Of a DNA stretch of 64,000 bases, positions 38,130 through 47,198 are shown in pieces. This DNA is from Arthrobacter cryoconiti (lineage in GTDB: Bacteria > Actinomycetota > Actinomycetes > Actinomycetales > Micrococcaceae). Each line of letters begins with the position of its first letter. The stretch's first letter is position 1. Both the position numbers and the translations under genes were made by a program. The stretch covers positions 30,913 through 94,912 of the forward strand of contig NZ_JAJJBU010000031.1 of NCBI RefSeq assembly GCF_020905375.1, in the 5' to 3' direction. Below the pieces are notes generated by a model. That model was not told the origin of the DNA. It made no database searches and was given only the letters and a program-made list of their open reading frames with translations.

Positions 38130-39193
38130 TGACGGATAATGCTGAGCCAGCCCCGCGACTTGCCGTGTCCTTGCGGTGGTGGCTGAGGCAACCTCCGGCG
38201 GCTTTCTCCTTCGTCATGGCGACGGGCATCGTCTCAGCGGCGTTGACGGATGCCGGGTGGCAGTTAGCGTCACAGATCCTCTTGTGGATTGCAGCAGGAG
38301 GCCTCGTAGTCCTCACCGTCGGTCTTGTGGGCAGAATTTTGAGCCGCCCCCGTGAGGTCGTAGCTAACTTCCGCAATCCCCACTTGGGATTCGGTTACCT
38401 CACCATGGTGGCCGCCCTTAACGTGGTCGGAGCCGGCTTCCATGAAACTGCGCCTGTAGTTACCTGGTGGTTGGCGGCACTGAGCGTCCCCTTATGGCTG
38501 TTTTTAGGTTACGGGGTTCCGCTGTCCATGATGTTGCGGACCGAAGTAGGGGATAGTCCGTTGCCGAGGCTGCTGGCCGTGGACGGTACATGGTTCCTTT
38601 GGGTCGTTTCCACACAGTCACTTGCCGTTGCCGCGGCCACACTGGCCGGGGACGGTGGGAACGCACGTATACTCAGTGACGCCGCGGTGGCTTTTTGGGG
38701 TATCGGCATCATGCTGTATCTGACATTGACCACGCTGGTCATACTGCGGCTTCTGACGGGTGGCGAAAACGCTGGTGGAATCGTGCCCGCTAACTGGATT
38801 TTTATGGGCGCCACAGCCATCACCGTACTGGCTGGGTCCATGATCCTTCACCTTCCCCGCGGAGTACCTGTCCTGGACCTAGCTGGTCCCACTGTAGGCG
38901 GGATCAGCTACCTTCTATGGGCCTTTGGTCTGTGGTGGGTACCACTGCTGGTGGCATTTGGTATCTGGCGCCACATGGTCAGAAAAGAACCACTGCGCTA
39001 CAGCACAGCGTTGTGGTCAATTGTGTTCCCTCTCGGGATGTTCTCCGTGGCGACTTTCCGATTCGGTGACGTCAATGACATGCCGTTGGTCGCCGTTATT
39101 GGATCGTGGGCCAACTGGGTTGCGGTGGCTATCTGGGCGCTGGTGGCGGCAGGGATGATCCGCGCCGCCACCGTCTTCCTTCGTCGGCGTTAG
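38126..39193 (+). CDS. TehA/SLAC1-type membrane transporter
   Basis: A 355-residue protein with about ten hydrophobic segments. PPAAFSFVMATGIVSAAL near residue 28 and the overall spacing match the tellurite-resistance/dicarboxylate transporter (TDT) and SLAC1 anion-channel family. Substrate unknown. ATG 38126 overlaps the ligase stop by 4 bases (ATGA). Whether the two are functionally connected is not known. Confidence 0.8.
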   Translation: MMTDNAEPAPRLAVSLRWWLRQPPAAFSFVMATGIVSAALTDAGWQLASQILLWIAAGGLVVLTVGLVGRILSRPREVVANFRNPHLGFGYLTMVAALNVVGAGFHETAPVVTWWLAALSVPLWLFLGYGVPLSMMLRTEVGDSPLPRLLAVDGTWFLWVVSTQSLAVAAATLAGDGGNARILSDAAVAFWGIGIMLYLTLTTLVILRLLTGGENAGGIVPANWIFMGATAITVLAGSMILHLPRGVPVLDLAGPTVGGISYLLWAFGLWWVPLLVAFGIWRHMVRKEPLRYSTALWSIVFPLGMFSVATFRFGDVNDMPLVAVIGSWANWVAVAIWALVAAGMIRAATVFLRRR

Positions 39194-39197
39194 ACCA

Positions 39198-41831
39198 TCA
39201 CCCTATTTGGGCAGTGAGCGAGCGTACCAACTGATCACGCTGTTCAAGCACTAGGCGGCGCAAGCCTGTCGGCGCAGTGTCATTGTCTGCGAGCCAAGAA
39301 TCGGTTCGCATGACCACGGGATGCTGCGTCGGTTGTGCGTCGCTTCCCAGATCCTGATGGGATGGGAAGAGGCCCCGCACTAGACGCGAAGCAATTTCAA
39401 TACTGCGCTGCTCCCAGATATCAATGAGCGCAGAGAAGTACGGCTCCACGTAAGGATCAAGCAAGTCGTGGCTGCCAACCATGAAGCCCTCGATCGTGGC
39501 GCTGAGCAGTTCATTTGTCAGCTCCATCCCGGTGAGCGCATCAGTCCACGCTTTGGCTTTGACGTCAGGCTGCGGGAAGGAAGCAAGCGCTATTACCCTA
39601 CCCACTCGGGTCTCCGCCGTCGTAGCAGCCTTAAGTTCGGCGTCGAGCTCGCTGACCGTGGCCTCCTCGTTGGCAGCTAGGGCTTGCCAGCAGGACCAGC
39701 GAAGTTGGCTGTCAACTCGCAGGCCCTCCGGAACGTCGAAGCCGTTGAGAAGGCCGCGGATGCGTGTGTTCGCCGTATCGGTGCTCCGGCCCAGCGCTGC
39801 CAGCGTCCTCGCCCAAATAAGCTGTTCGTCACTCCCAGCCTCGGCGGCATCAAGGTTATTTTCTACCGCGGAAAGGAGTACCGCCCGCAATTCGCCGCGC
39901 TTGGTGGGTGGACAAAAATCGCGGACAGCACTCAGTGCGTTCTCCGACAAGGACTGCAATAGGGCGATGTCAGACTCTCCGGCGGCCTGCTCGCAAACAG
40001 CCTTCACATATGTACGCACGGGCAGGACGGCGTCGCGGGTTGCGTTCCATAGCGAGGACCACACCAAAGACCGCGCCATCGGCTCCGCAACAGTGCCCAG
40101 GGAAGTCAGTGCTGTTGACAGGGAGGTCACATCGAGTCGGACCTTTGCGTACGTTAGGTCTTCATCGTTGAGCACCACCAAATCCGGGGCTGCAATCCCG
40201 ATCAGGACTCCAACGTCCGTCTGCGCACCAGCCACGTCGATGGTGACTGAATGTGTCCGGCGTAGTTGAGAGTCTTTGTCTTTTGTAAAGAAGCCAACGC
40301 TTAGACGGTGCGGGCGTAAAGCTGAAAGGCCGGTGATCGGATCCACCGCTTCTTGAGAGATCGAGAACGCAGTTATCTTCCCATCCACGATCTCCATAGT
40401 TGGCGTCAGGGTGGAAATGCCAGCCGTCTGAAGCCATTGACCGGCCCATGCACTCAAGTCGCGACCAGAAGCTTCACTGAGGGGAGTGAGGAGGTCTGTG
40501 AGGGTGGTGTTTGCATACTCGTGGCTCGCAAAGTAGCTGCGTGCACCGGCCATAAAGGCATCCTGACCTACGTAAGCGACCAGCTGTTTGAGGACTGATG
40601 CACCTTTTGCGTAAGTAATTCCATCGAAGTTCTGCTTGGCCGCTTCAAGATGCGGGATATCTGCCACGATCGGATGGGTGGTCGGAAGTTGGTCTTGGAC
40701 ATAAGCCCACGCTTTACGCCTACTGGCGAACATTGTCCAGGATTTCGATCCCCATTCGGTGGCGTCGGCTACGGCCAGGTGGCCCATGAAGTCGGCAAAG
40801 GATTCCTTCAACCACAGATCATCCCACCAACTCATGGTGACGAGATCGCCAAACCACATGTGTGCCATCTCGTGCATGATGGTGTTGGCGCGCTGCTGGT
40901 ATTGGGTGTCGGTGGCTCGCGAGGTATGGATATAGGACTCTGTGAACGTTACTAAGCCCGGATTTTCCATGGCACCAAGGTTGTATTCGGGAACAAACGC
41001 CTGATCGTATTTGCCAAAGGGATACGGGTAGTCAAAGAGTTCGTTGAAGTAGTACAAACCTGCTTTGGTGACGGCAAAAATGGGGTCAGTGTCAAAGTTC
41101 TGTGACAAGGATGCGCGGCAGTAGGCGGAGAGTGGGACTTCCAAGGTGGTCCCGGCGTGTGCGCTCTCCGGACCGAAAACCATACTGAAGTGATCGTTGA
41201 CCTTGTAGTAAGGACCGGCCAAAATGCTAGTGATATAAGTTGAAATTGGCAGTGTGGTAGCAAAGTCCCACCACGATGTGGAGGGACTCCCGTCTTGGTC
41301 CATCTCCTGGGTACTGGCATTGCTCACCGACTGATTTGAGGCTACTTCCCAGTTCGCGGGCGCTGCCACGTGGAAAGTGAACGGGGCTTTCAAGTCAGGC
41401 TGTTCAAAATTAGCGAACACACGCCTGGCATCAGCGGGTTCGTATTGGGTGTAGGTATATACGAGTCCATCGGCGGGGTCTTGGAAGCGATGCATGCCCT
41501 CTCCGCTGCGGGAGTAAGCGGCAGTGGCGCGGATAAGAACTTCGTTCTCCAGAGCTAGTCCAGGAAGATGGATTCGAGCATCATCAACCACGTCCGCAAC
41601 GTTCAAAGCGCGCCCGTTAAGAACCACCGATTCTACGCTGATCCCAATAAAGTCCAGGAACGTCTCTGAGTCTGGCCGGGACGCAGAAAAAGTGATGGTA
41701 CTTTGGGTGGAAAAACCTGGCTCGGTTAGACATTCGGCATTTCCAATATCGACTCTCACGTCATAGTGGTTGACGGAAATTAGAGATTTGCGCGCTGCCG
41801 CTTCGTCACGGCTCAAATTTGAATTAGACAC
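39198..41831 (-). CDS. pepN: Aminopeptidase N
   Basis: An 877-residue M1-family zinc metallopeptidase. The exopeptidase motif GAMEN is at 286-290, the zinc-binding HEMAH at 320-324 with the third ligand Glu343 (LKESFADF), and a long helical C-terminal domain follows. It removes N-terminal residues from peptides in the cytoplasm; no signal peptide is seen. GTG 41831 is used (N-terminus VSNSNLSRDEAAAR). The frame stays open to 42443 but that part is antisense to nothing useful and overlaps the YeiH gene in another frame, so it is rejected. Confidence 0.94.
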   Translation of the reverse strand: MSNSNLSRDEAAARKSLISVNHYDVRVDIGNAECLTEPGFSTQSTITFSASRPDSETFLDFIGISVESVVLNGRALNVADVVDDARIHLPGLALENEVLIRATAAYSRSGEGMHRFQDPADGLVYTYTQYEPADARRVFANFEQPDLKAPFTFHVAAPANWEVASNQSVSNASTQEMDQDGSPSTSWWDFATTLPISTYITSILAGPYYKVNDHFSMVFGPESAHAGTTLEVPLSAYCRASLSQNFDTDPIFAVTKAGLYYFNELFDYPYPFGKYDQAFVPEYNLGAMENPGLVTFTESYIHTSRATDTQYQQRANTIMHEMAHMWFGDLVTMSWWDDLWLKESFADFMGHLAVADATEWGSKSWTMFASRRKAWAYVQDQLPTTHPIVADIPHLEAAKQNFDGITYAKGASVLKQLVAYVGQDAFMAGARSYFASHEYANTTLTDLLTPLSEASGRDLSAWAGQWLQTAGISTLTPTMEIVDGKITAFSISQEAVDPITGLSALRPHRLSVGFFTKDKDSQLRRTHSVTIDVAGAQTDVGVLIGIAAPDLVVLNDEDLTYAKVRLDVTSLSTALTSLGTVAEPMARSLVWSSLWNATRDAVLPVRTYVKAVCEQAAGESDIALLQSLSENALSAVRDFCPPTKRGELRAVLLSAVENNLDAAEAGSDEQLIWARTLAALGRSTDTANTRIRGLLNGFDVPEGLRVDSQLRWSCWQALAANEEATVSELDAELKAATTAETRVGRVIALASFPQPDVKAKAWTDALTGMELTNELLSATIEGFMVGSHDLLDPYVEPYFSALIDIWEQRSIEIASRLVRGLFPSHQDLGSDAQPTQHPVVMRTDSWLADNDTAPTGLRRLVLEQRDQLVRSLTAQIG

Positions 41832-41887
41832 TATTTCATTTAACCACGGTTGCCGTAGCCTTCTTTTCTCAGGCGTAGCGAGCTCAC

Positions 41888-42955
41888 TTAGGCTGACATG
41901 AGATGGACGGCTCCGAAGGCAAGAGTTGCAATGAGAGCCCAAGCGCACAAGGCCATAATCGTGGCCCGGGCACCTGTTCGTAGGAGCGCACTGATGCGCA
42001 CCGACGATCCAAGGCCAAACAGTGCAGCCCCGAGAAAAACGTCCTGTGCCACTGACCCAATCTCGATGGCACCGGCCGGCAGCCATCCGAGCGTTCGCAG
42101 AGCGATCATAGCTAAGAAACCTATGACAAACACGGGAACAATGGGTGGAGACTTTCGCTCTGTCAGGGTATCTGCGCCAACACCTTGGGCCCTGTTGGCC
42201 GCGGTTGTGAGTCTGCGCCTTTCGAAAGCGCCAGCCACACCCACGATCGGAGCCAGAAGTACCACTCGTGTGAGCTTGATGATGATGGCGGCACTGAGAG
42301 CGACTGAACCAGCTGTTTGAGCGGTGGCAACGACCTGGCCGACGTCGTGAACGCCTGCACCGACCCATTGGCCGAAGGCTAGGGGAGTGAGTCCGAGAGG
42401 GTGCATCAGCAGAGGCAGGACACCGATGGCCAAGGTGCCGCACAGGGTGACTAGAGCAACCGGTAATACGGTGTCGCTGTGCTTCGTTCCCCGCACGGCG
42501 GCCATGGCGCCAATGGCTGAAGCGCCACAGATCGAAAATCCGGTGGCAATCAGAAGCGGGGTGTCCCCTTCAAGTTTGAACAGTTTCCCTAGTGCATAGG
42601 TGCCGGCAAAGCTGAGCATCACTACCGCTACGACAAGTGCAACTGTTCTCCACCCGAGGTGGAGGATGTCCCCAAGACTTAGTTTCAGACCCAGAAAAAT
42701 GATGCCGACTCGCATGAAGTGCTTACCGGCGAAGTTCAGGCCAGCACGCCACGGGCCAGCGCACAGCGAGGCGGAACCGGGAAGGTTGACTGCTGCAATA
42801 CCCAGTACGACGGCGACTGTCATGGCTGGGAGCATCGGAACAGCCGTATGGATCACTAGCGAAACCACGACAGCGAGCAAAGCTGCGGCTAAGCCTGGAA
42901 CTAGCGGGCGGGTGGATGCTGCCAACTTTTCCCAAATGGGCACTGCCGCGTTCAC
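41888..42955 (-). CDS. YeiH-family putative sulfate exporter (UPF0324)
   Basis: A 355-residue membrane protein with about nine to ten hydrophobic segments. Family motifs: FMRVGIIFLGLKLSL near residue 80, TGFSICGASAIGAMA near 138, and GVHDVGQVVATAQTAG near 202. Function in the family is not firmly shown; sulfate or sulfonate-related export has been suggested. Start GTG 42955 overlaps the stop of the upstream SDR gene by 4 bases. The pepN start is 57 bases downstream. Confidence 0.85.
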   Translation of the reverse strand: MNAAVPIWEKLAASTRPLVPGLAAALLAVVVSLVIHTAVPMLPAMTVAVVLGIAAVNLPGSASLCAGPWRAGLNFAGKHFMRVGIIFLGLKLSLGDILHLGWRTVALVVAVVMLSFAGTYALGKLFKLEGDTPLLIATGFSICGASAIGAMAAVRGTKHSDTVLPVALVTLCGTLAIGVLPLLMHPLGLTPLAFGQWVGAGVHDVGQVVATAQTAGSVALSAAIIIKLTRVVLLAPIVGVAGAFERRRLTTAANRAQGVGADTLTERKSPPIVPVFVIGFLAMIALRTLGWLPAGAIEIGSVAQDVFLGAALFGLGSSVRISALLRTGARATIMALCAWALIATLAFGAVHLMSA

Positions 42956-44391
42956 CAGGCACTCTTGCGATAATCCTTGAGGAATACTCCATACTGGTCT
43001 TCCCCCGACTCACCCATGACGATGGGATCGTAGACGCGGGCCGCGCCGTCGACAAGGTCAAGAGGAGCGTGAAAACCCTCCTGGGCCAGGCGCACCTTGG
43101 TATAGTGCGGTCGTTCATCCGTGATCCAACCGGTGTCCACGGCTGTCATAAGAATGCCGTCAGTATCCAACATCTCCGCAGCGCTAGTGCGTGTGAGCAT
43201 GTTCAACGCCGCTTTAGCCATGTTGGTGTGCGGATGCCCGGGGCCCTTATAGGCTCTGGAGAACTGGCCCTCCATGGCAGAGACGTTGACGATGTATTTC
43301 CGCCTGGCTGTGGAGGCGGCCATGGCCGGGCGGAGACGTGAGACAAGCAGGAATGGTGCGGTCACGTTGCACAGCTGGACTTCAAGCATCTCCAATGAAT
43401 CCACCTGATCGACGACTTGTGTCCAGCTATTCACGGTTGACACATCAGGCACCAGGCCTCCGGCGTCGATGGCTGTTCCGGCGTCCATCCGTTCCAAGGA
43501 GGCAGAGCCCATCGAGAGGGCAAGGGCGGCAATCTGATCGCCACCAAGTTTGGGGTGCTCGGAGATCTGGCTGGCAAGGGCGAGCGGATGCTTGTCATGT
43601 GCGTGGCCGAACGTCAGCAGTTCTGGCATCGGAGTATCGGTGGGGAGCGGTTCAAGCTCAGCATCCACCAAGGGTTGGTACGCATTACCTGAACGGCGCA
43701 CAGTCTGGGCGGCGTTGTTGATGATGATGTCCAGCGGCCCTGCGTCGGTTAAGGAATCGGTCAGAGCTATCACCTGACTTGGATCGCGAAGATCGATTCC
43801 CACCACACTTAGACGGTCAAGCCACTCAGAGCTGTCTTCCATCGCTGCAAAGCGACGAGCCGCATCCTTGGGGAAGCGGGTGGTGATGGTGGTGTGAGCA
43901 CCGTCCCGCAGGAGCCGGAGTGCTATGTACATGCCTATTTTGGCCCGGCCACCAGTTAGCAGCGCCCGTTTGCCGCGTAGATCCGTGCGCGCATCACGTT
44001 TGGAATGGTTGAAAGTAGCGCATTGCGGGCACAATTGATGATAGAAAGCGTCCACCTGCGTGTAATGCTGTTTGCAGATATAGCAGGGGCGGGAACGCTG
44101 GAGCGTCCCCGCCACTTCGCCGCTCGTGGATGCTTTGAGCTTGTTTCCACGAGTTTCGTCATCGATTCGGTCAGGTGCCGCTGTGGCTGTCTTTGCAATG
44201 ACTGCTCGGTCGGCGTCGTTGACGGCATCTCTTTTTTCCGTACGACGATGTCTTTTTACAGCCTTGAACATCTTGCCGGTTGCACGGCGGACATTGACGT
44301 AATCAGGACTTTCTTCGTCGTAAGCGTGAATATTCTCCAAAACCTTGATGCAATTTTGAATTTCTTCCGGGGTCAGTTCAGCAGCAGTCAC
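42952..44391 (-). CDS. Zinc-ribbon plus SDR fusion protein
   Basis: A 479-residue protein with two parts. Residues about 1-135 are helical and charged, then hold Cys103-x2-Cys106 and Cys121-x2-Cys124 (PCYICKQHY and LCPQCA), a likely zinc ribbon. Residues about 138-479 are an SDR Rossmann fold with TGGRAKIG at 146-153, INNAAQT near 224 and Ser371. At the usual YxxxK site it reads T-N-M-A-K with Thr389 and Lys393, so the catalytic tyrosine is absent there. Similar zinc-ribbon SDR proteins occur in other bacteria and plants, with no function known to me. Overlaps glgC and the YeiH gene by 4 bases each. Confidence 0.8.
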   Translation of the reverse strand: MTAAELTPEEIQNCIKVLENIHAYDEESPDYVNVRRATGKMFKAVKRHRRTEKRDAVNDADRAVIAKTATAAPDRIDDETRGNKLKASTSGEVAGTLQRSRPCYICKQHYTQVDAFYHQLCPQCATFNHSKRDARTDLRGKRALLTGGRAKIGMYIALRLLRDGAHTTITTRFPKDAARRFAAMEDSSEWLDRLSVVGIDLRDPSQVIALTDSLTDAGPLDIIINNAAQTVRRSGNAYQPLVDAELEPLPTDTPMPELLTFGHAHDKHPLALASQISEHPKLGGDQIAALALSMGSASLERMDAGTAIDAGGLVPDVSTVNSWTQVVDQVDSLEMLEVQLCNVTAPFLLVSRLRPAMAASTARRKYIVNVSAMEGQFSRAYKGPGHPHTNMAKAALNMLTRTSAAEMLDTDGILMTAVDTGWITDERPHYTKVRLAQEGFHAPLDLVDGAARVYDPIVMGESGEDQYGVFLKDYRKSAW

Positions 44392-45818
44392 TCATCAATT
44401 TTAGCCTCTTCCCGCACCGATTCAGACTCAGTGGCGCTGATTTGGTTTTCAACGACCAAATCCAACGCCTCTCTGGAGAGCCTATTGGCCGCAATAGCCA
44501 GTTCCAGTGCTTCCGGGAGAGCAGCAGCTGCCACTTTTGCCAACGTCATTTCTGCCGCGTCAGGCACCGGAACTACTTGACCCTTGCTAAGAACGGTGAT
44601 GCCTGACTCGGTGACAGCAAAGCCACGTGCTCGGTCCAGACCCGGGTCCACACCAATGGTTGCGCCGGCCGGAACATGTACGTTCTTATCAAGAATTGCT
44701 CTGCGCACCACGGCACCAGCACCCACCACCACCTTGTCTAACAGCACAGAATCGCTGACCCTGGCACCGGTACCGACAAAGACATCGTTGGAGAGAACCG
44801 AGTTCTCAACAACTCCACCAGAGACGACTACTCCGGGAGCGACGATGGAATCCAGAGCAGTTCCCACCGCGTTGTGTGCACCGTGGACGAACTTTGCCGG
44901 GGGAGAGGTGGTGCTGCGTGTGTAAATAGGCCAGGCCCTGTTGTAAAGGTTGAAGATGGGCAATGGAGAGATGAGGTCCATATGGGCGTCGTAGTAGGAA
45001 TCTATGGTCCCCACATCTCTCCAATAGTTGCGGTCTCTATCGGTGGCATCGGGTATGTCGTTCGTGGAAAAATCATAGACGAAAGCTTCCCCGCGATTAA
45101 CGAAATACGGGATGATGTCTGCCCCCATGTCATTCTTTGTTTCGCTCTTTGCAGCATCCTGCTCCAACGCTTCTATCAGGGCATCTGAGTCAAAGACGTA
45201 GTTGCCCATGGAGGCTAGGAATTGTTCCGGAGCGTCGGGCAGGCCCGGCGTGGAGCTTGGCTTCTCTACGAAGGCCGAGATTTTGTGGGCGCCATTCACC
45301 CCGGTATCGACGGAGCTGTCCACTTCGATGACGCCGAACTGGTCAGCCATCTCGAGGGGCTGGCGGACTGCGGCCACGGTGGCTCGAGCCCCCGACTTAA
45401 TATGGTTGTCAACCATCTGCTCGAAGTCCATCCGGTAGACGTGGTCTGCTCCGACCACCACTACGATGTCCGGCTCGGCATCCCCAATGAGGTTCATGGA
45501 CTGGTAGATTGCGTTGGCGCTGCCTAAGAACCAGCTCTTCCCGCGGCGCTGCTGCGCCGGAACACTGGCCACATAGTTTCCTAGTTGTGTTGACATCCGC
45601 CACGTCTCCGAGATGTGGCGGTCCAGGCTGTGCGACTTGTATTGGGTCAAAACGACAATCTTGAAATACCCGGAATTTGCCAGATTAGATAAGGCAAAAT
45701 CCACTAACCGAAAACCGGCAAAAGGGACTGCAGGCTTGGCGCGGTCTGCTGTCAAAGGCATCAACCGTTTGCCTTCACCGCCCGCCAGTACAATCGCAAG
45801 AACTTTTTTGACAGACAT
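44388..45818 (-). CDS. glgC: Glucose-1-phosphate adenylyltransferase
   Basis: A 476-residue enzyme that makes ADP-glucose for glycogen or maltose-1-phosphate synthesis. [20 protein letters not shown] is at residues 13-32 and the left-handed beta-helix C-terminal domain follows (about 300-420). After the usual end (VLSKGQVV) there is an extra tail of about 60 residues, partly helical and acidic. The tail overlaps the SDR gene start by 4 bases. It is divergent from glgA across 104 bases, the same arrangement as M. tuberculosis Rv1213/Rv1212c. Confidence 0.95.
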   Translation of the reverse strand: MSVKKVLAIVLAGGEGKRLMPLTADRAKPAVPFAGFRLVDFALSNLANSGYFKIVVLTQYKSHSLDRHISETWRMSTQLGNYVASVPAQQRRGKSWFLGSANAIYQSMNLIGDAEPDIVVVVGADHVYRMDFEQMVDNHIKSGARATVAAVRQPLEMADQFGVIEVDSSVDTGVNGAHKISAFVEKPSSTPGLPDAPEQFLASMGNYVFDSDALIEALEQDAAKSETKNDMGADIIPYFVNRGEAFVYDFSTNDIPDATDRDRNYWRDVGTIDSYYDAHMDLISPLPIFNLYNRAWPIYTRSTTSPPAKFVHGAHNAVGTALDSIVAPGVVVSGGVVENSVLSNDVFVGTGARVSDSVLLDKVVVGAGAVVRRAILDKNVHVPAGATIGVDPGLDRARGFAVTESGITVLSKGQVVPVPDAAEMTLAKVAAAALPEALELAIAANRLSREALDLVVENQISATESESVREEAKIDE

Positions 45819-45922
45819 TGAACAACCTCCGACAGCTTGAATGTTGCTACGAATCGCTCCCCGTGAACGGGTCCAACACCTTCACACTAGAACAACGTGT
45901 TCAAAGACACTACATTGGAACG

Positions 45923-47122
45923 GTGCGTATCGATATTGTGACCAAAGAATTTCCGCCTGAGATCTATGGAGGAGCCGGCGTCCACGTTGCCGAGCTCAGC
46001 CGCGTCCTTGCCGCGAAGGTAGATTTGCGAGTTCATGCCTTCGGCGCCGAACGCGCCGAGGACTTTCACGGGGCAACCGTGACTTCCTATGGCAATCTCC
46101 CCGAGCTGGCAGGCGCTAACGCCGCGATGCAGACTTTGGGAGTTGATCTACAAATAGTTCCTGACATTGCAGGGGCGGATGTGGTGCACTCCCATACGTG
46201 GTACGCAAATATGGCGGGGCACCTCGCCTCACTGCTCCACGGCATTCCCCATGTGCTCAGCGCACATAGTTTAGAACCGTTGCGCCCTTGGAAGGCAGAA
46301 CAACTCGGTGGGGGATATGCGATCTCGTCGTGGGTTGAGAAAACAGCCTATGAAGCCGCGGCGGCAATTATTGCTGTCTCGGATGGTATGCGCCACGATA
46401 TTTTGCGTAGCTATCCCGACGTAGATCCCGCCAAGGTCAAAGTGATTCACAACGGAATCGATGTGGAGTCTTGGCGCCGAGATGAAGACGAGGACGTCGT
46501 TCGTTCTTTGGGCATTGACCCGGGCAGGCCCAGCGTCGTGTGGGTGGGTCGGGTAACTCGTCAGAAGGGCCTACCGTACTTGTTGCGTGCGGCGGCCTCA
46601 CTTCCCCCGGACGTGCAGTTGGTTTTGTGTGCTGGCGCGGCGGACACCCCCGAGCTTGGCGCGGAGGTCAACTCGCTGATCGCGGGTCTCAAAGCAGCGC
46701 GCGACGGCGTCGTGGTCATTGAACGCATGCTGCCAAGGAAAGAACTTGTCCAAGTTCTTAGCCATGCGACAGTCTTTGCTTGTCCTTCGATCTATGAGCC
46801 GCTTGGTATTGTCAACTTGGAAGCTATGGCGTGTGGTGCGGCGGTGGTGGCCAGTGCCACTGGCGGGATTCCCGAAGTCGTTGCCCACGGAGAAACCGGG
46901 TTATTAGTACCGTTGGATCAGGTCCCTGACGGCACAGGGTCCCCGTTGGACCCGGAGAAATTCGTGGCGGACTTCGCCGCTGCTCTCCTTGAAGTTCTCA
47001 ATGATCCTCCCCGTGCCAGGGCCATGGGGGAGAAAGGTCGCCAACGCGCCAAGGAGAATTTCTCCTGGGAATCGATTGTGGAGGCGACCCTTGAGGTGTA
47101 CCGAAGCGTCTTGGCACACTAA
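45923..47122 (+). CDS. glgA: Glycogen synthase / maltose-1-phosphate synthase (GT4)
   Basis: A 399-residue glycosyltransferase family 4 protein. The N-terminal IYGGAGVHVAELS binds the acceptor side and the C-terminal EPLGIVNLEAMACG near 295 is the ADP-glucose-binding E-x7-E motif. It is the actinobacterial type that in mycobacteria (GlgM) makes maltose-1-phosphate for the GlgE pathway, so either product is possible. GTG 45923 is chosen: it gives VRIDIVTKEFPPEIYGG; the open frame back to 45818 would overlap the glgC start and lacks conservation. Confidence 0.9.
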   Translation: MRIDIVTKEFPPEIYGGAGVHVAELSRVLAAKVDLRVHAFGAERAEDFHGATVTSYGNLPELAGANAAMQTLGVDLQIVPDIAGADVVHSHTWYANMAGHLASLLHGIPHVLSAHSLEPLRPWKAEQLGGGYAISSWVEKTAYEAAAAIIAVSDGMRHDILRSYPDVDPAKVKVIHNGIDVESWRRDEDEDVVRSLGIDPGRPSVVWVGRVTRQKGLPYLLRAAASLPPDVQLVLCAGAADTPELGAEVNSLIAGLKAARDGVVVIERMLPRKELVQVLSHATVFACPSIYEPLGIVNLEAMACGAAVVASATGGIPEVVAHGETGLLVPLDQVPDGTGSPLDPEKFVADFAAALLEVLNDPPRARAMGEKGRQRAKENFSWESIVEATLEVYRSVLAH

Positions 47123-47141
47123 CACGTTGTAGACAGCGAAT

Positions 47142-47185
47142 TAGACGTGTACTGGGGGATGGGTCATCGTCCCAGTACACGTCTA
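47142..47185. terminator. Bidirectional terminator between glgA and the acyl-CoA dehydrogenase gene
   Basis: TAGACGTGTACTGGG (47142-47156) pairs perfectly with 47171-47185 across a 14-base loop. No T-run. Confidence 0.75.
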
Positions 47186-47198
47186 GGTCGTAGGGTCG

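Noticed and set aside
41832..42443. Upstream extension of the pepN reading frame (would give a 1081-residue protein)
   Set aside because: It overlaps the conserved YeiH-family gene in another frame, has an Arg/Ser/His-rich random composition, and the M1 peptidase core begins right after GTG 41831.
45890..45902. GAACA-ACG-TGTTC palindrome between glgC and glgA, considered as a LexA (SOS) box
   Set aside because: The spacing between GAAC and GTTC is 5 bases, not the 4 needed for the actinobacterial/Bacillus LexA site, and the neighbours are not repair genes.
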